From the NCBI GenBank assembly GCA_029218445.1, contig JAQXRI010000053.1, positions 1-35,029 of the forward strand: 35,029 nucleotides of DNA, in the 5' to 3' direction. This document shows, piece by piece, positions 1 to 6,009 of this stretch. The position numbers and the translations under genes were made by a program. The DNA is from Prevotellaceae bacterium (GTDB lineage: Bacteria; Bacteroidota; Bacteroidia; Bacteroidales; Bacteroidaceae). How positions within the stretch are numbered: the first letter of the stretch is position 1; each line of letters opens with the position of its first letter. Below the pieces are notes generated by a model. The model was not told the origin of the DNA. It made no database searches and was given only the letters and a program-made list of their open reading frames with translations.

Positions 1-482
1 TGGAACACTGCGGTTTCTGAGAGGACGGCAAAGCCATGGGCAAAGCCTCGGGGGACGAAGAATTGAAGACCATTGAAAGTTGAAGGTTGAAAATTGAAGG
101 TTGAAGGATTTTCCTTTTCCCATTGCTCTGCAATCTTCATTCCTTCTTCATCACGACCTGTCAAGAGACAGGAGACGTGTTGGCCGAAGGTAGGTGAACC
201 CTTACGGATGTCAACGGCAACATCGAGTACTGCACCTTTGACGCAGCGCACCAGTTTGCTCTGTGTATATGGCATACGCTGATAGTGCAGACCTCGCATT
301 ACTCCGTATGATGACATGGATTCATTGTCTTGAACAAAGTTGATACTATGCCCAAGTATAGGGGTTACTTTCTCGTCAAACTCTCGCTGAGAGAAGCTCT
401 CGAAGAAATAGCCTCGGGAGTCTTTGAAGACACGTGGCTCAAGGATGAGCACGCCGGAGATATTTGTTTGTATTATTTCCAT
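1..482 (-). CDS. rfbC: dTDP-4-dehydrorhamnose 3,5-epimerase, 5' part (cut by window edge)
   Basis: This gene encodes the cupin-fold epimerase that converts dTDP-4-keto-6-deoxyglucose to the rhamnose precursor, for surface polysaccharide. The first 160 codons are in the window, from ATG at 482, and the frame runs off the left edge. Family landmarks are visible: FFESFSQREF near residues 26-35, GVMRGLHYQ at 60-68 with the catalytic-type His66, KGAVLDVAVDIRKGSPTFG at 82-100 and PRGFAHGFAVLSE at 144-156. Between GSPTFG and PRGFAHGF there are clearly more residues than in ordinary RfbC proteins, where about a dozen separate the equivalent positions; here there are over 35. About half of the excess is two copies of PSTFN encoded by a DNA heptad repeat (73-107). 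The frame is intact across it. It was not visible from this window whether the protein is still active. The family call is very secure. Confidence 0.93.
   Translation of the reverse strand, partial: MEIIQTNISGVLILEPRVFKDSRGYFFESFSQREFDEKVTPILGHSINFVQDNESMSSYGVMRGLHYQRMPYTQSKLVRCVKGAVLDVAVDIRKGSPTFGQHVSCLLTGRDEEGMKIAEQWEKENPSTFNFQPSTFNGLQFFVPRGFAHGFAVLSETAVF
73..107. repeat. Five 7-nt units (TTGAANN) inserted in frame in rfbC
   Basis: Five perfect-length heptads follow each other on the plus strand: TTGAAAG, TTGAAGG, TTGAAAA, TTGAAGG, TTGAAGG. On the coding strand they read as TTCAA-type units and encode residues 126-137 of RfbC, giving a repeated PSTFN peptide. The same heptad family recurs at 8346-8359 and 9372-9447, and a related TTAAAGA heptad at 7681-7731. 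Confidence 0.85.
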
Positions 483-507
483 AGAAGTATGTCTTAACTT
501 ATTGTGT

Positions 508-585
508 GTCCGCAAGCGGACTTATGTTTTGTGAACAGCAATTATCATGAATTTGACAGCAATTATCAAAGAATATTATTTTAAT
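508..585. repeat. Intergenic AGCAATT repeat, copy A (half element)
   Basis: A perfect 14-nt palindrome, GTCCGCAAGCGGAC (508-521), is followed by TTTTGTGAACAGCAATTATC and, after a short spacer, a second ACAGCAATTATC and an A+T-rich tail. It lies between the 5' end of rfbC and the 3' end of the next gene. It matches the left arm of the complete hairpin copies at 11166, 12247 and 13055; the facing AATTGCT arm is missing here. Confidence 0.8.
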
Positions 586-596
586 TTTCTTTCAAA

Positions 597-896
597 TCAT
601 ACCAGAGAATAGCAATAACCTTTGCCATCAGCCTTTATTGTATCATTGGCAGACACGATGGCTGCTTCTGCTCCGACTATCAAGCCATAGAGATTCTTGT
701 CGGTCTTGCCGCCAGAGTCATATTGACACTTGGCTTCATCAATAACTTCAATGAGTCTGTTTTCCATGTCCAAGAATGATTTGACATGGCCAGGGAGAAT
801 CATTCCAGGGCGCAGAGCATCCAGCGTTGCGAATGTCCCTATATAATCTGAGAGCCGATACATCAGCTCGGATTTAATATTATTTTCCATTGCCAT
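597..896 (-). CDS. Hypothetical protein (99 aa)
   Basis: I do not recognise this protein. It is a 99-residue soluble-looking product with an acidic, probably helical middle (MENRLIEVIDEAK) and a small-residue stretch near the C-terminus (GLIVGAEAAIVSAND). There is no signal peptide, membrane segment or Cys cluster. Starts at 896 or two codons later (MENN) are both possible; no ribosome-binding site decides. It lies 33 bp downstream of the membrane-protein gene at 930-1358 on the same strand, so it may be the last gene of a three-gene unit with that gene and the DUF2806-like gene. It is less A+T-rich than those two. The reading frame is not overlapped by a better one, which supports it being real. 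Confidence 0.5.
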   Translation of the reverse strand: MAMENNIKSELMYRLSDYIGTFATLDALRPGMILPGHVKSFLDMENRLIEVIDEAKCQYDSGGKTDKNLYGLIVGAEAAIVSANDTIKADGKGYCYSLV

Positions 897-929
897 ATTC
901 TATGTTGTTAAAATACAAACCCTAAATTA

Positions 930-1358
930 TTATGAATCCTTATCAACAATATTTTCAGAATTCTCACGCAGGCTTTCAATCATCTGATCATGAGTTATTC
1001 TATTTTTTCTGTCCCTATATGTGTAATAACCATTTTTTATTGTTTTGTAAGCAAAAACAATACATAATAGATATGCAGCCGCTTCCAGAACTTTAGCATC
1101 AATAAACAGTGTTGTTTTGAAATCTGCCGTAAATATTGCAATAAGTATTGTTATCGCAATTGAAAGAGGAGAAATCCAATCATGATTTTTTTCATACTGC
1201 TTATCGTATTTTATCATCGCCAAACGCACCTTATCTTCACTAATAACAAGTATATGTTGATTAAGATTCGTATGTGTAGTTAAACTCTTATTAACTTCGG
1301 ATCTTATATTTATGGTTTTTGAACCTTTCGTTGCCATAGTAGAGCTTTTAATCTTCAA
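930..1358 (-). CDS. Small membrane protein of unknown function
   Basis: This is a 142-aa protein with two predicted membrane segments. A charged N-terminal half of about 70 residues, including RLAMIKYDKQYEKNHDW, is followed by a hydrophobic stretch around residues 80-97 (SIAITILIAIFTA) and a second around 108-125 (EAAAYLLCIVFAYK). A basic C-terminal tail contains YRDRKNR. Its start codon overlaps the last 11 bp of the upstream DUF2806-like gene (1348-2160), so the two are very probably translated as a unit. Both are visibly more A+T-rich than the flanking genes, a sign of recent acquisition. I do not recognise a named family. A small membrane protein paired with a cytosolic protein is common among toxin or defence gene pairs, but that role is inference only. 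Confidence 0.65.
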   Translation of the reverse strand: MKIKSSTMATKGSKTINIRSEVNKSLTTHTNLNQHILVISEDKVRLAMIKYDKQYEKNHDWISPLSIAITILIAIFTADFKTTLFIDAKVLEAAAYLLCIVFAYKTIKNGYYTYRDRKNRITHDQMIESLRENSENIVDKDS

Positions 1359-2160
1359 TTATTTCCAATGTTGCCTTCTTCGAATTTGCTATATTATCTT
1401 TTAGTTGATATAGATAATCTATAGATGCTTTGACTTCTATTAATTCACACAATTGAGTACCTGCGTCTGTTAACGTATATATATTACCTTGATAACCGTC
1501 ACTATTTATTGAAAGATTAAGAGTATAACCTTTGGCCTTTATTGTTTCACTTTTATCAAAATGCACTACACCCTGTGTCGAATTAAGAAGTCCACAATCA
1601 ATAAGGGTCTGAAATTTATTAAATGGATAATACTTATTGTCATAAAGGATATATTCGAATACGTAGCCGTTATCTATCGTGAACCTGCAAAATTCGACAA
1701 ACCAATCATATTCAAATTTCTCCATATTATCCAATACTGCCAGTGTCCTTTTGAATACATGACCTTCTAGTAATAACTCTTTGCCTAGAAGTTTTGCCCA
1801 GATATCCTGTAAATTATCATTATCACATTCCTTACATAAATCAAAAAAACGAACGATCCAACTCTTTTCAATTATTTTATTCGGAAATTGTTGGTCTGGA
1901 AGTGTCGTAAGAAACTTTGAGAATATTGATAGTACGTTTTCATACTGCCATAATGCTCGTTTCGAAAGATCTTTTGTTTGTAAAAATTCCGATATGCATT
2001 TTAGGCAATCTTTACAAGATTCAATCGTATCTAAATCCTTCACTTCTATATCTGTAACTTCTTCTGAAAGGAAGATTAATGGATCTGGAATTACTTCTCC
2101 AAATGCAAAAACAATTTTTGATAATAACTCGTTATTGTTTATATATTCTTTTAGTTTCAT
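1348..2160 (-). CDS. DUF2806-like protein
   Basis: This is a 270-aa cytosolic protein. The stretch at about residues 115-165 contains WIVRFFDLCKECDNDNLQDI followed by WAKLLGKEL and FKRTLAVLDNM. It has the layout of the DUF2806 family: Trp-x-x-Arg-Phe-Phe, an acidic spacer, a conserved Leu/Ile-Trp-Ala-Lys-Leu-Leu, then a rTL.vL..m helix. The C-terminal third (about 170-250) looks like a winged-helix domain ending in an IYTLTDAGTQL hairpin. The family has no established biochemical function. The gene overlaps the start of the membrane-protein gene at 930-1358 by 11 bp. ATG at 2160 is preceded by an A+T-rich leader without a Shine-Dalgarno. Its low G+C and its place beside an IS66 remnant suggest horizontal transfer. 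The family assignment is from pattern memory, without a profile search. Confidence 0.6.
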   Translation of the reverse strand: MKLKEYINNNELLSKIVFAFGEVIPDPLIFLSEEVTDIEVKDLDTIESCKDCLKCISEFLQTKDLSKRALWQYENVLSIFSKFLTTLPDQQFPNKIIEKSWIVRFFDLCKECDNDNLQDIWAKLLGKELLLEGHVFKRTLAVLDNMEKFEYDWFVEFCRFTIDNGYVFEYILYDNKYYPFNKFQTLIDCGLLNSTQGVVHFDKSETIKAKGYTLNLSINSDGYQGNIYTLTDAGTQLCELIEVKASIDYLYQLKDNIANSKKATLEIIED

Positions 2161-2247
2161 TATTACGACTTTATTTCAGTTTTGCTGTATTTAATATCAC
2201 GTTATTTATCTTTATGCGTAAGCGGACTGTAATGTAAGCACTCAATT

Positions 2248-2562
2248 GTAAGCGGTCATTTTAGACCCGTTAATCAAGATTAAAATGAAATTTTTATTTT
2301 TTATTAAGGAATCCGAGATGTGATTATACCAATGCAGATGCCGTTGCCGGCTGCCATCTGTGGGCAAGCAGTTCGACGAGTTTGTCATTAGCCGTATTCT
2401 TTATCCTGCGGAAGACATCGCAAAGATACTCTACTGGATCCAAATTGTGGTTACAGTACTTGCCTTCTTCATTTATGTTCATCTTTGTCCAAAATTTATA
2501 ATTCGGGACAAAGGTACGTATATTTTTTAAAGCACGCAAGACGGCCTAAAATGGCTGCTTAC
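2248..2562. mobile_element. Internally deleted IS66-family remnant with both ends
   Basis: About 22 bp at each end form an imperfect inverted repeat: GTAAGCGGTCATTTTAG at the left (from 2248) and, read on the minus strand from 2562, GTAAGCAGCCATTTTAG. Ends starting GTAAGC are characteristic of IS66-group elements. The inside, about 315 bp, keeps only the C-terminal tail of a transposase. The eight bases flanking each end do not match, so no target duplication survives. Two further GTAAGC starts lie just outside at 2218 and 2234, suggesting nested or repeated insertions. Confidence 0.65.
2324..2446 (-). pseudogene. IS66 transposase C-terminal fragment
   Basis: The peptide NLDPVEYLCDVFRRIKNT followed by KLVELLAHRWQPA matches the last 35-40 residues of IS66-family TnpC transposases (Asn-Pro-x-Glu-Tyr-Leu-x-Asp-Val...Leu-Leu-Pro-His-Arg-Trp). 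The frame stays open upstream to 2539 but the N-terminal part does not look like transposase. A full TnpC is around 500 residues, so more than 90 percent is missing. It lies inside the IR-bounded remnant 2248-2562. Confidence 0.75.
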
Positions 2563-2569
2563 TGATGAA

Positions 2570-3181
2570 TCATTGTTTATTGTCTTCATCTTTGCGGATG
2601 AACTTGTGCTTACTCTTGACCACGGCAAAGTTAAGCTCGATTTCCGTCTCTGTTGAGGCGGTGGAGAGGTTATTGCCTACTACGGTGGCGAGAAGCTGGC
2701 CTGTCTTCTGGAGGAGCGACTTCTGTTCGGTGCCGCCGTCGGTGACGTCCTGAAGGGCTTCCATGGTGCGTGCCATCTCCCGCACTTCAACGAAGGTGTC
2801 GATAATGGCGAGAGTGGTTTGGGTGGCACGAGGGGATTTTAGGACTGTAGCAAGCATATATAATCCACGCTCAGTGAAGGCCTTGAAATTGTATTTGGAA
2901 TGGTGGCCTTTGCCTTGCGATGGTTCTAAGGTCGAAAATTTCGACCTTAGAACTGCGGACTCTTCTTCATCAAGGTAGATGATGCAACGGGGCGGAAACT
3001 TGTCGGGATTGTTTTTCACTGCCTCGTTAATGCGTTTGGTCTCTACACCATATAGTTCTGCCACGTCACGGTCGAGAAGGACATGTTGTCCTCTTATGGT
3101 GACAAGACGTGACTCTACGTCCTTAGTGGTAATTGGGAGAGTTTGTTGAGTGTAGGCACGAGTCGCTCTATCTTTCCGCAT
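2570..3181 (-). CDS. ORF6N domain-containing protein
   Basis: This is a 203-aa protein with an ORF6N (KilA-N-related) domain at about residues 22-115. VTIRGQHVLLDRDVAELYGV is followed by ETKRINEAVKNNPDKFP and FTERGLYMLATVLKSPRA, which are the signature stretches of the family. The C-terminal half is probably helical, with a Ser/Thr-rich linker. ORF6N proteins are common in phage and mobile regions and are presumed DNA-binding regulators; no precise role is known. ATG at 3181 gives a 20-residue lead before the domain; a TTG about 14 codons in would fit the family's usual length better. The gene starts inside the frame of the doubtful 79-aa ORF at 3115-3354 and ends directly beside the IS66 remnant. 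The domain call is secure. Confidence 0.85.
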   Translation of the reverse strand: MRKDRATRAYTQQTLPITTKDVESRLVTIRGQHVLLDRDVAELYGVETKRINEAVKNNPDKFPPRCIIYLDEEESAVLRSKFSTLEPSQGKGHHSKYNFKAFTERGLYMLATVLKSPRATQTTLAIIDTFVEVREMARTMEALQDVTDGGTEQKSLLQKTGQLLATVVGNNLSTASTETEIELNFAVVKSKHKFIRKDEDNKQ

Positions 3182-3354
3182 TTCACCCTATTATGATAGA
3201 AGTCCATGTCGTCAAGCAGCTCCTCGAACTGATCTTCTGGCATATCTCCACCATAGCCGCCTGCAACTACACATACGGCAGCGAGCCTATGGGTTGACCT
3301 GTCGTTGCGGAAAGAGGCTATGCCGCGCAGGATGGAAGGCAACGTGTTGTACAT
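3115..3354 (-). CDS. Doubtful hypothetical protein (79 aa)
   Basis: This 79-aa open frame fills the gap between the PIN gene (2 bp upstream) and the ORF6N gene, which it overlaps by 67 bp. Its middle reads PEDQFEELLDDMDFYHNR, which looks protein-like, but the last 20 residues lie in the overlap and are probably not under selection. I recognise no family. It may be a remnant of a longer gene broken by insertion of the neighbours, or chance. Confidence 0.25.
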   Translation of the reverse strand: MYNTLPSILRGIASFRNDRSTHRLAAVCVVAGGYGGDMPEDQFEELLDDMDFYHNRVKCGKIERLVPTLNKLSQLPLRT

Positions 3355-3356
3355 AT

Positions 3357-3764
3357 CTAATGAATCCTAAGAAAATCAATGGGTTTAACTACATCTATAT
3401 CTGAGAATCCAAAATCCTTGATGTTGTTAGTAACAATATAATCAGCTCCAATCTTCTTTGCCGAATAATACTGAATAGCATCTTCAAAATCATTTGCCCT
3501 AAGAGCTACAGAGTCAGCAATAACGTTTCTGTCAACAGATACGACTCTCACCATCTCCATCAACGTGTCGAGAATGTCATAAAGAGCATTGCCCTTTGCA
3601 ACCTTTCTCATAATGTATGCCAAGTGAGAAAACGCCAACGAAGAAACATAAAGTTCACATGTTTCACCATAGCCCATAAGTAAAATACTTCTGGCATGGT
3701 CAACTCCTTCCCTGCTAAGGAAGAAATCAAGCAAAACATTTGTGTCAAGAAAAACCTTTCTCAC
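3357..3764 (-). CDS. PIN-domain ribonuclease toxin (VapC-like)
   Basis: This is a 135-aa single-domain PIN protein, the probable toxin of a type II toxin-antitoxin pair. The acidic residues expected for the metal site are visible: Asp7 in VFLDTNVLLD, Asp95 in NDFEDAIQYY and Asp117 in TNNIKDFGF, with the family's ADYIVTNN strand before the last. I chose GTG at 3764 as start: it begins MRKVFLDTN directly, places the protein at normal PIN length and lies 4 bp after the antitoxin stop. The open frame continues upstream to 3896, but that part overlaps the antitoxin gene. PIN toxins cut RNA and are held inactive by the partner. The target RNA cannot be read from sequence. Confidence 0.88.
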   Translation of the reverse strand: MRKVFLDTNVLLDFFLSREGVDHARSILLMGYGETCELYVSSLAFSHLAYIMRKVAKGNALYDILDTLMEMVRVVSVDRNVIADSVALRANDFEDAIQYYSAKKIGADYIVTNNIKDFGFSDIDVVKPIDFLRIH

Positions 3765-3768
3765 AACT

Positions 3769-3999
3769 CTACTTATTGATAATGTAATTAAACCGTTCGT
3801 CATTCTCATCAGCCACACCTCTAAGAATACCGCACAACTTTTCCCATTTGGCAGGCAAAGCAGAAGGTTCCTTAGAAGGGTTAGAAGAAATGACACTTTT
3901 CAGCATTTCCTCCACCATGGACTGAAGACTAATGTTATGTCTTTTAGCATACATTACAGCTCCATCATATATTGTCTGATCAATAGTCAATGTATTCAT
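3769..3999 (-). CDS. DUF6364-type antitoxin
   Basis: This is a 76-aa protein with an N-terminal ribbon-helix-helix-like segment: MNTLTIDQTIYDGAVMYAKR followed by HNISLQSMVEEMLKSV. The tail is flexible and contains WEKLCGILRG, the part likely to wrap the toxin. DUF6364-type proteins commonly sit directly upstream of PIN toxins in Bacteroidota, which is the arrangement here with a 4-bp gap. It is expected to neutralise the PIN protein and, bound as a complex, to repress the shared promoter at 4028-4059. The ATG at 3999 has no Shine-Dalgarno, normal for this phylum. Confidence 0.82.
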   Translation of the reverse strand: MNTLTIDQTIYDGAVMYAKRHNISLQSMVEEMLKSVISSNPSKEPSALPAKWEKLCGILRGVADENDERFNYIINK

Positions 4000-4027
4000 A
4001 TCTTCAATTATTTATGTAATTACGCCG

Positions 4028-4059
4028 CAAAATTAAGAATAAAAAATGAAACCACCAAA
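4028..4059 (-). promoter_or_regulatory. Promoter of the toxin-antitoxin operon
   Basis: On the minus strand TTTG (4059-4056) and TAATTTTG (4035-4028) are separated by exactly 20 bp. This is the Bacteroidota sigma-ABfr consensus (-33 TTTG, -7 TAnnTTTG). Transcription would start near 4020, about 20 nt before the antitoxin ATG at 3999. Confidence 0.75.
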
Positions 4060-4560
4060 CTTTTCTGAGTTTTTCCGCATATAATCGGTAATCAATCATC
4101 AGCAATCAGGAACTTGGGATTAATCAACAATCAATTGTTGAGCGGATTCGGTCGCATTGTTCATCGTCGAACGACCTAATTCCTATTGCCTGTCAGTACG
4201 GCAAGCAATCTTGGAGTGTATCTGTTGTACTAATTTTCCACCCGCGGTGAAAATAGCTGAAGTCCTGCGGATTATAACCAGATTGATGACTGACGACAAC
4301 AAGAACAACATGAACAACTTTGTGTCCGCAGGCGGTGTTATTTTTGTGATCAGCAATTATCGAATATATTTGGTATTACATAAAATGCAACTGAGTGCTT
4401 ACTGACGATTATTCTTAAAGTCCCAACCCTGCCACACTTTTATTTGTTTATGTGTGGAGTAATTATCGAATTGTGCGGCAAGGTGGGACTGTTTTGTTTC
4501 GGGTCACAGGGACATGTAGCCCTATGGACGATGGAATATGGAACAAGAGATGCTGCCTGT
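4060..4560. other. Gene-free stretch with degenerate repeat copy B
   Basis: I find no convincing gene here. At 4325-4335 a partial palindrome (TCCGCAGGCGG) is followed by TTTTTGTGATCAGCAATTAT at 4341-4360, a half copy of the AGCAATT repeat family seen at 508. The bases before it (from about 4276, ACTGACGACAACA...) resemble the leader at 11145-11170 that precedes copy C. At 4389-4402, AACTGAGTGCTTAC is the inverted counterpart of GTAAGCACTCAATT at 2234 (13 of 14). Confidence 0.6.
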
Positions 4561-6009
4561 TCACCCCACCTCATGCCTCAAATACTGTACGCTATGCTCC
4601 AGTTCGCCGAGCAGCACTATCACTGCCCGAAGCTCCTTGTCATGGATTTGGGTGAGGGGCTTGCCACCGTGGGTGACACTGTGGACGAAGAGCTTCTCGT
4701 ACATGTTCAGGCGACGTATGAGGGATACGGCTTTCCGCATCTCGGCTGACGGGGTGAAGGCGGCGAGCTTGCTGCCGATGTCTTTCAGCTTGGCGGTTGC
4801 CGGCTTGCCTTCGGCATTCACCACGGCAAGAATATCGGACAAGAGGTCGTCGGCATACATTATCTTGCCATTACGCATGCGAAGGAAGAAAGGATTGCCG
4901 TCGCTCTGAAGTCGCTTCAGGTGGAAGTTGGCACGCTCACGGGCGTCGAGCAGTGTGAATTTGGCGAACTCTATGAGCACAGCCTCAAAACGGCGCCTTG
5001 CCTCGATGGCGAGGGATGCCTTGTCGGACGTATTATGGTCAAAGTCCTTCAGCATGTCGGCACTGCTGCGCAAGGCATTGTATTCGTAGGCCTGCGGGCC
5101 GTCGTGTCGCGTGTAGAGGGTAACGGTGTGCCACTGAGGGGCAATATTCCTCAGCTCCACCATCTTTATGAAGGTGTTGTTGAACCCCAAGTTGTGGGTA
5201 AGCAATATGAGTTGGTAGCCGGAAAACTCGTCGAGCAGGTATTCTGCCAGGAACGAACGGTTGCAGGCGTCGAGGCTCGTCACCACGTCGTCCATAACGA
5301 GCATCATCCTGCCGCCCTCTGAGGCATGGCGGGCGTACTCCTTCTTTATGGTGACAAGCAACAGCAGCAGGGAGACGAGGTTTATCTTTGCCTCGTTGAA
5401 GTAGCGGTGGAGGTCCTCTGAGGCAAACAGTCCCGTATTACCGTCCATCAGACAGACATACATGTCCTGGTTCTCGATGTCGATGCGAAGGGTCTCGAAA
5501 AAGCGGGTCTCAAGCAGGCGGTTCACCTCGTCCACCACCTCTTGCAGGTATTCAATGGTCTTTATGTCCTCGTTGTCAGGCCAGAATGCGTAGTCGGCCG
5601 ACGTGGTGACCTGTCGGAAGTTGATGGTGTCGGGCTTGTATTCCAGCATGTCGGAGTATGTGCGCCTGTCGGCGAGTATCGTGTCGCGGGTGATGACGGC
5701 GCAGTGTAGATTGTTTTTGTCGAGCTGCTGGAATGGCGTGCCGTCGAACACTATCTCCGGCTCTCCCTCCGACATGTCTCCCTTGTAGGCGTATGACGCT
5801 AAAAACCGTCTTTCTTCCTTGTCGCGGTTCACGCCCCTTCGGGCGAATCTGCCAAACAAGCGGTCATAAAAGAAAACCATCCTGAGAGCTTCGGCTATAG
5901 AGCTTTTGCCGGCTCCATTCTCGCCGTATATAAGCATATTGCGGTTGTCGGGAGACAGCACGAAAGGCTTGTCGAAAGCCTTGAAGTGGGCTATTTCCAA
6001 TTCTTTCAT
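4561..6009 (-). CDS. AAA-family (ABC/SMC-like) ATPase, partner of DUF262 protein
   Basis: This is a 482-aa ATPase. Walker A GENGAGKS is at residues 29-36, Walker B MMLVMDD at 235-241, the D-loop SLD at 245-247 and the switch histidine in LLTHN at 272. In place of the usual LSGGQ signature it has FNEAK (204-208) followed by INLVSLLLLL, a variant seen in RecF/RloC-like ATPases. There is no long coiled coil, so it is a compact ABC-ATPase with a helical C-terminal half (about 340-482) of unknown fold. The start MKELEIAHFKAF at 6009 is chosen because it is the canonical N-terminus and overlaps the DUF262 stop (TGATG, 1 nt). The frame extends 37 codons upstream but only within the neighbouring gene. 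Coupled translation with the DUF262 gene suggests one complex; an antiviral role is inference. Confidence 0.82.
   Translation of the reverse strand: MKELEIAHFKAFDKPFVLSPDNRNMLIYGENGAGKSSIAEALRMVFFYDRLFGRFARRGVNRDKEERRFLASYAYKGDMSEGEPEIVFDGTPFQQLDKNNLHCAVITRDTILADRRTYSDMLEYKPDTINFRQVTTSADYAFWPDNEDIKTIEYLQEVVDEVNRLLETRFFETLRIDIENQDMYVCLMDGNTGLFASEDLHRYFNEAKINLVSLLLLLVTIKKEYARHASEGGRMMLVMDDVVTSLDACNRSFLAEYLLDEFSGYQLILLTHNLGFNNTFIKMVELRNIAPQWHTVTLYTRHDGPQAYEYNALRSSADMLKDFDHNTSDKASLAIEARRRFEAVLIEFAKFTLLDARERANFHLKRLQSDGNPFFLRMRNGKIMYADDLLSDILAVVNAEGKPATAKLKDIGSKLAAFTPSAEMRKAVSLIRRLNMYEKLFVHSVTHGGKPLTQIHDKELRAVIVLLGELEHSVQYLRHEVG

Noticed and set aside
2563..2570. Target-site duplication of the IS66 remnant
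   Set aside because: The eight bases right of the element do not match the eight bases left of 2248.
3765..3896. N-terminal extension of the PIN protein to 179 residues
   Set aside because: This part overlaps the antitoxin gene in another frame and has no PIN character; the GTG at 3764 gives the normal start.
4157..4405. 82-codon plus-strand frame in the gap before the ATPase
   Set aside because: It runs through the degenerate AGCAATT repeat copy, has no family match and no promoter.
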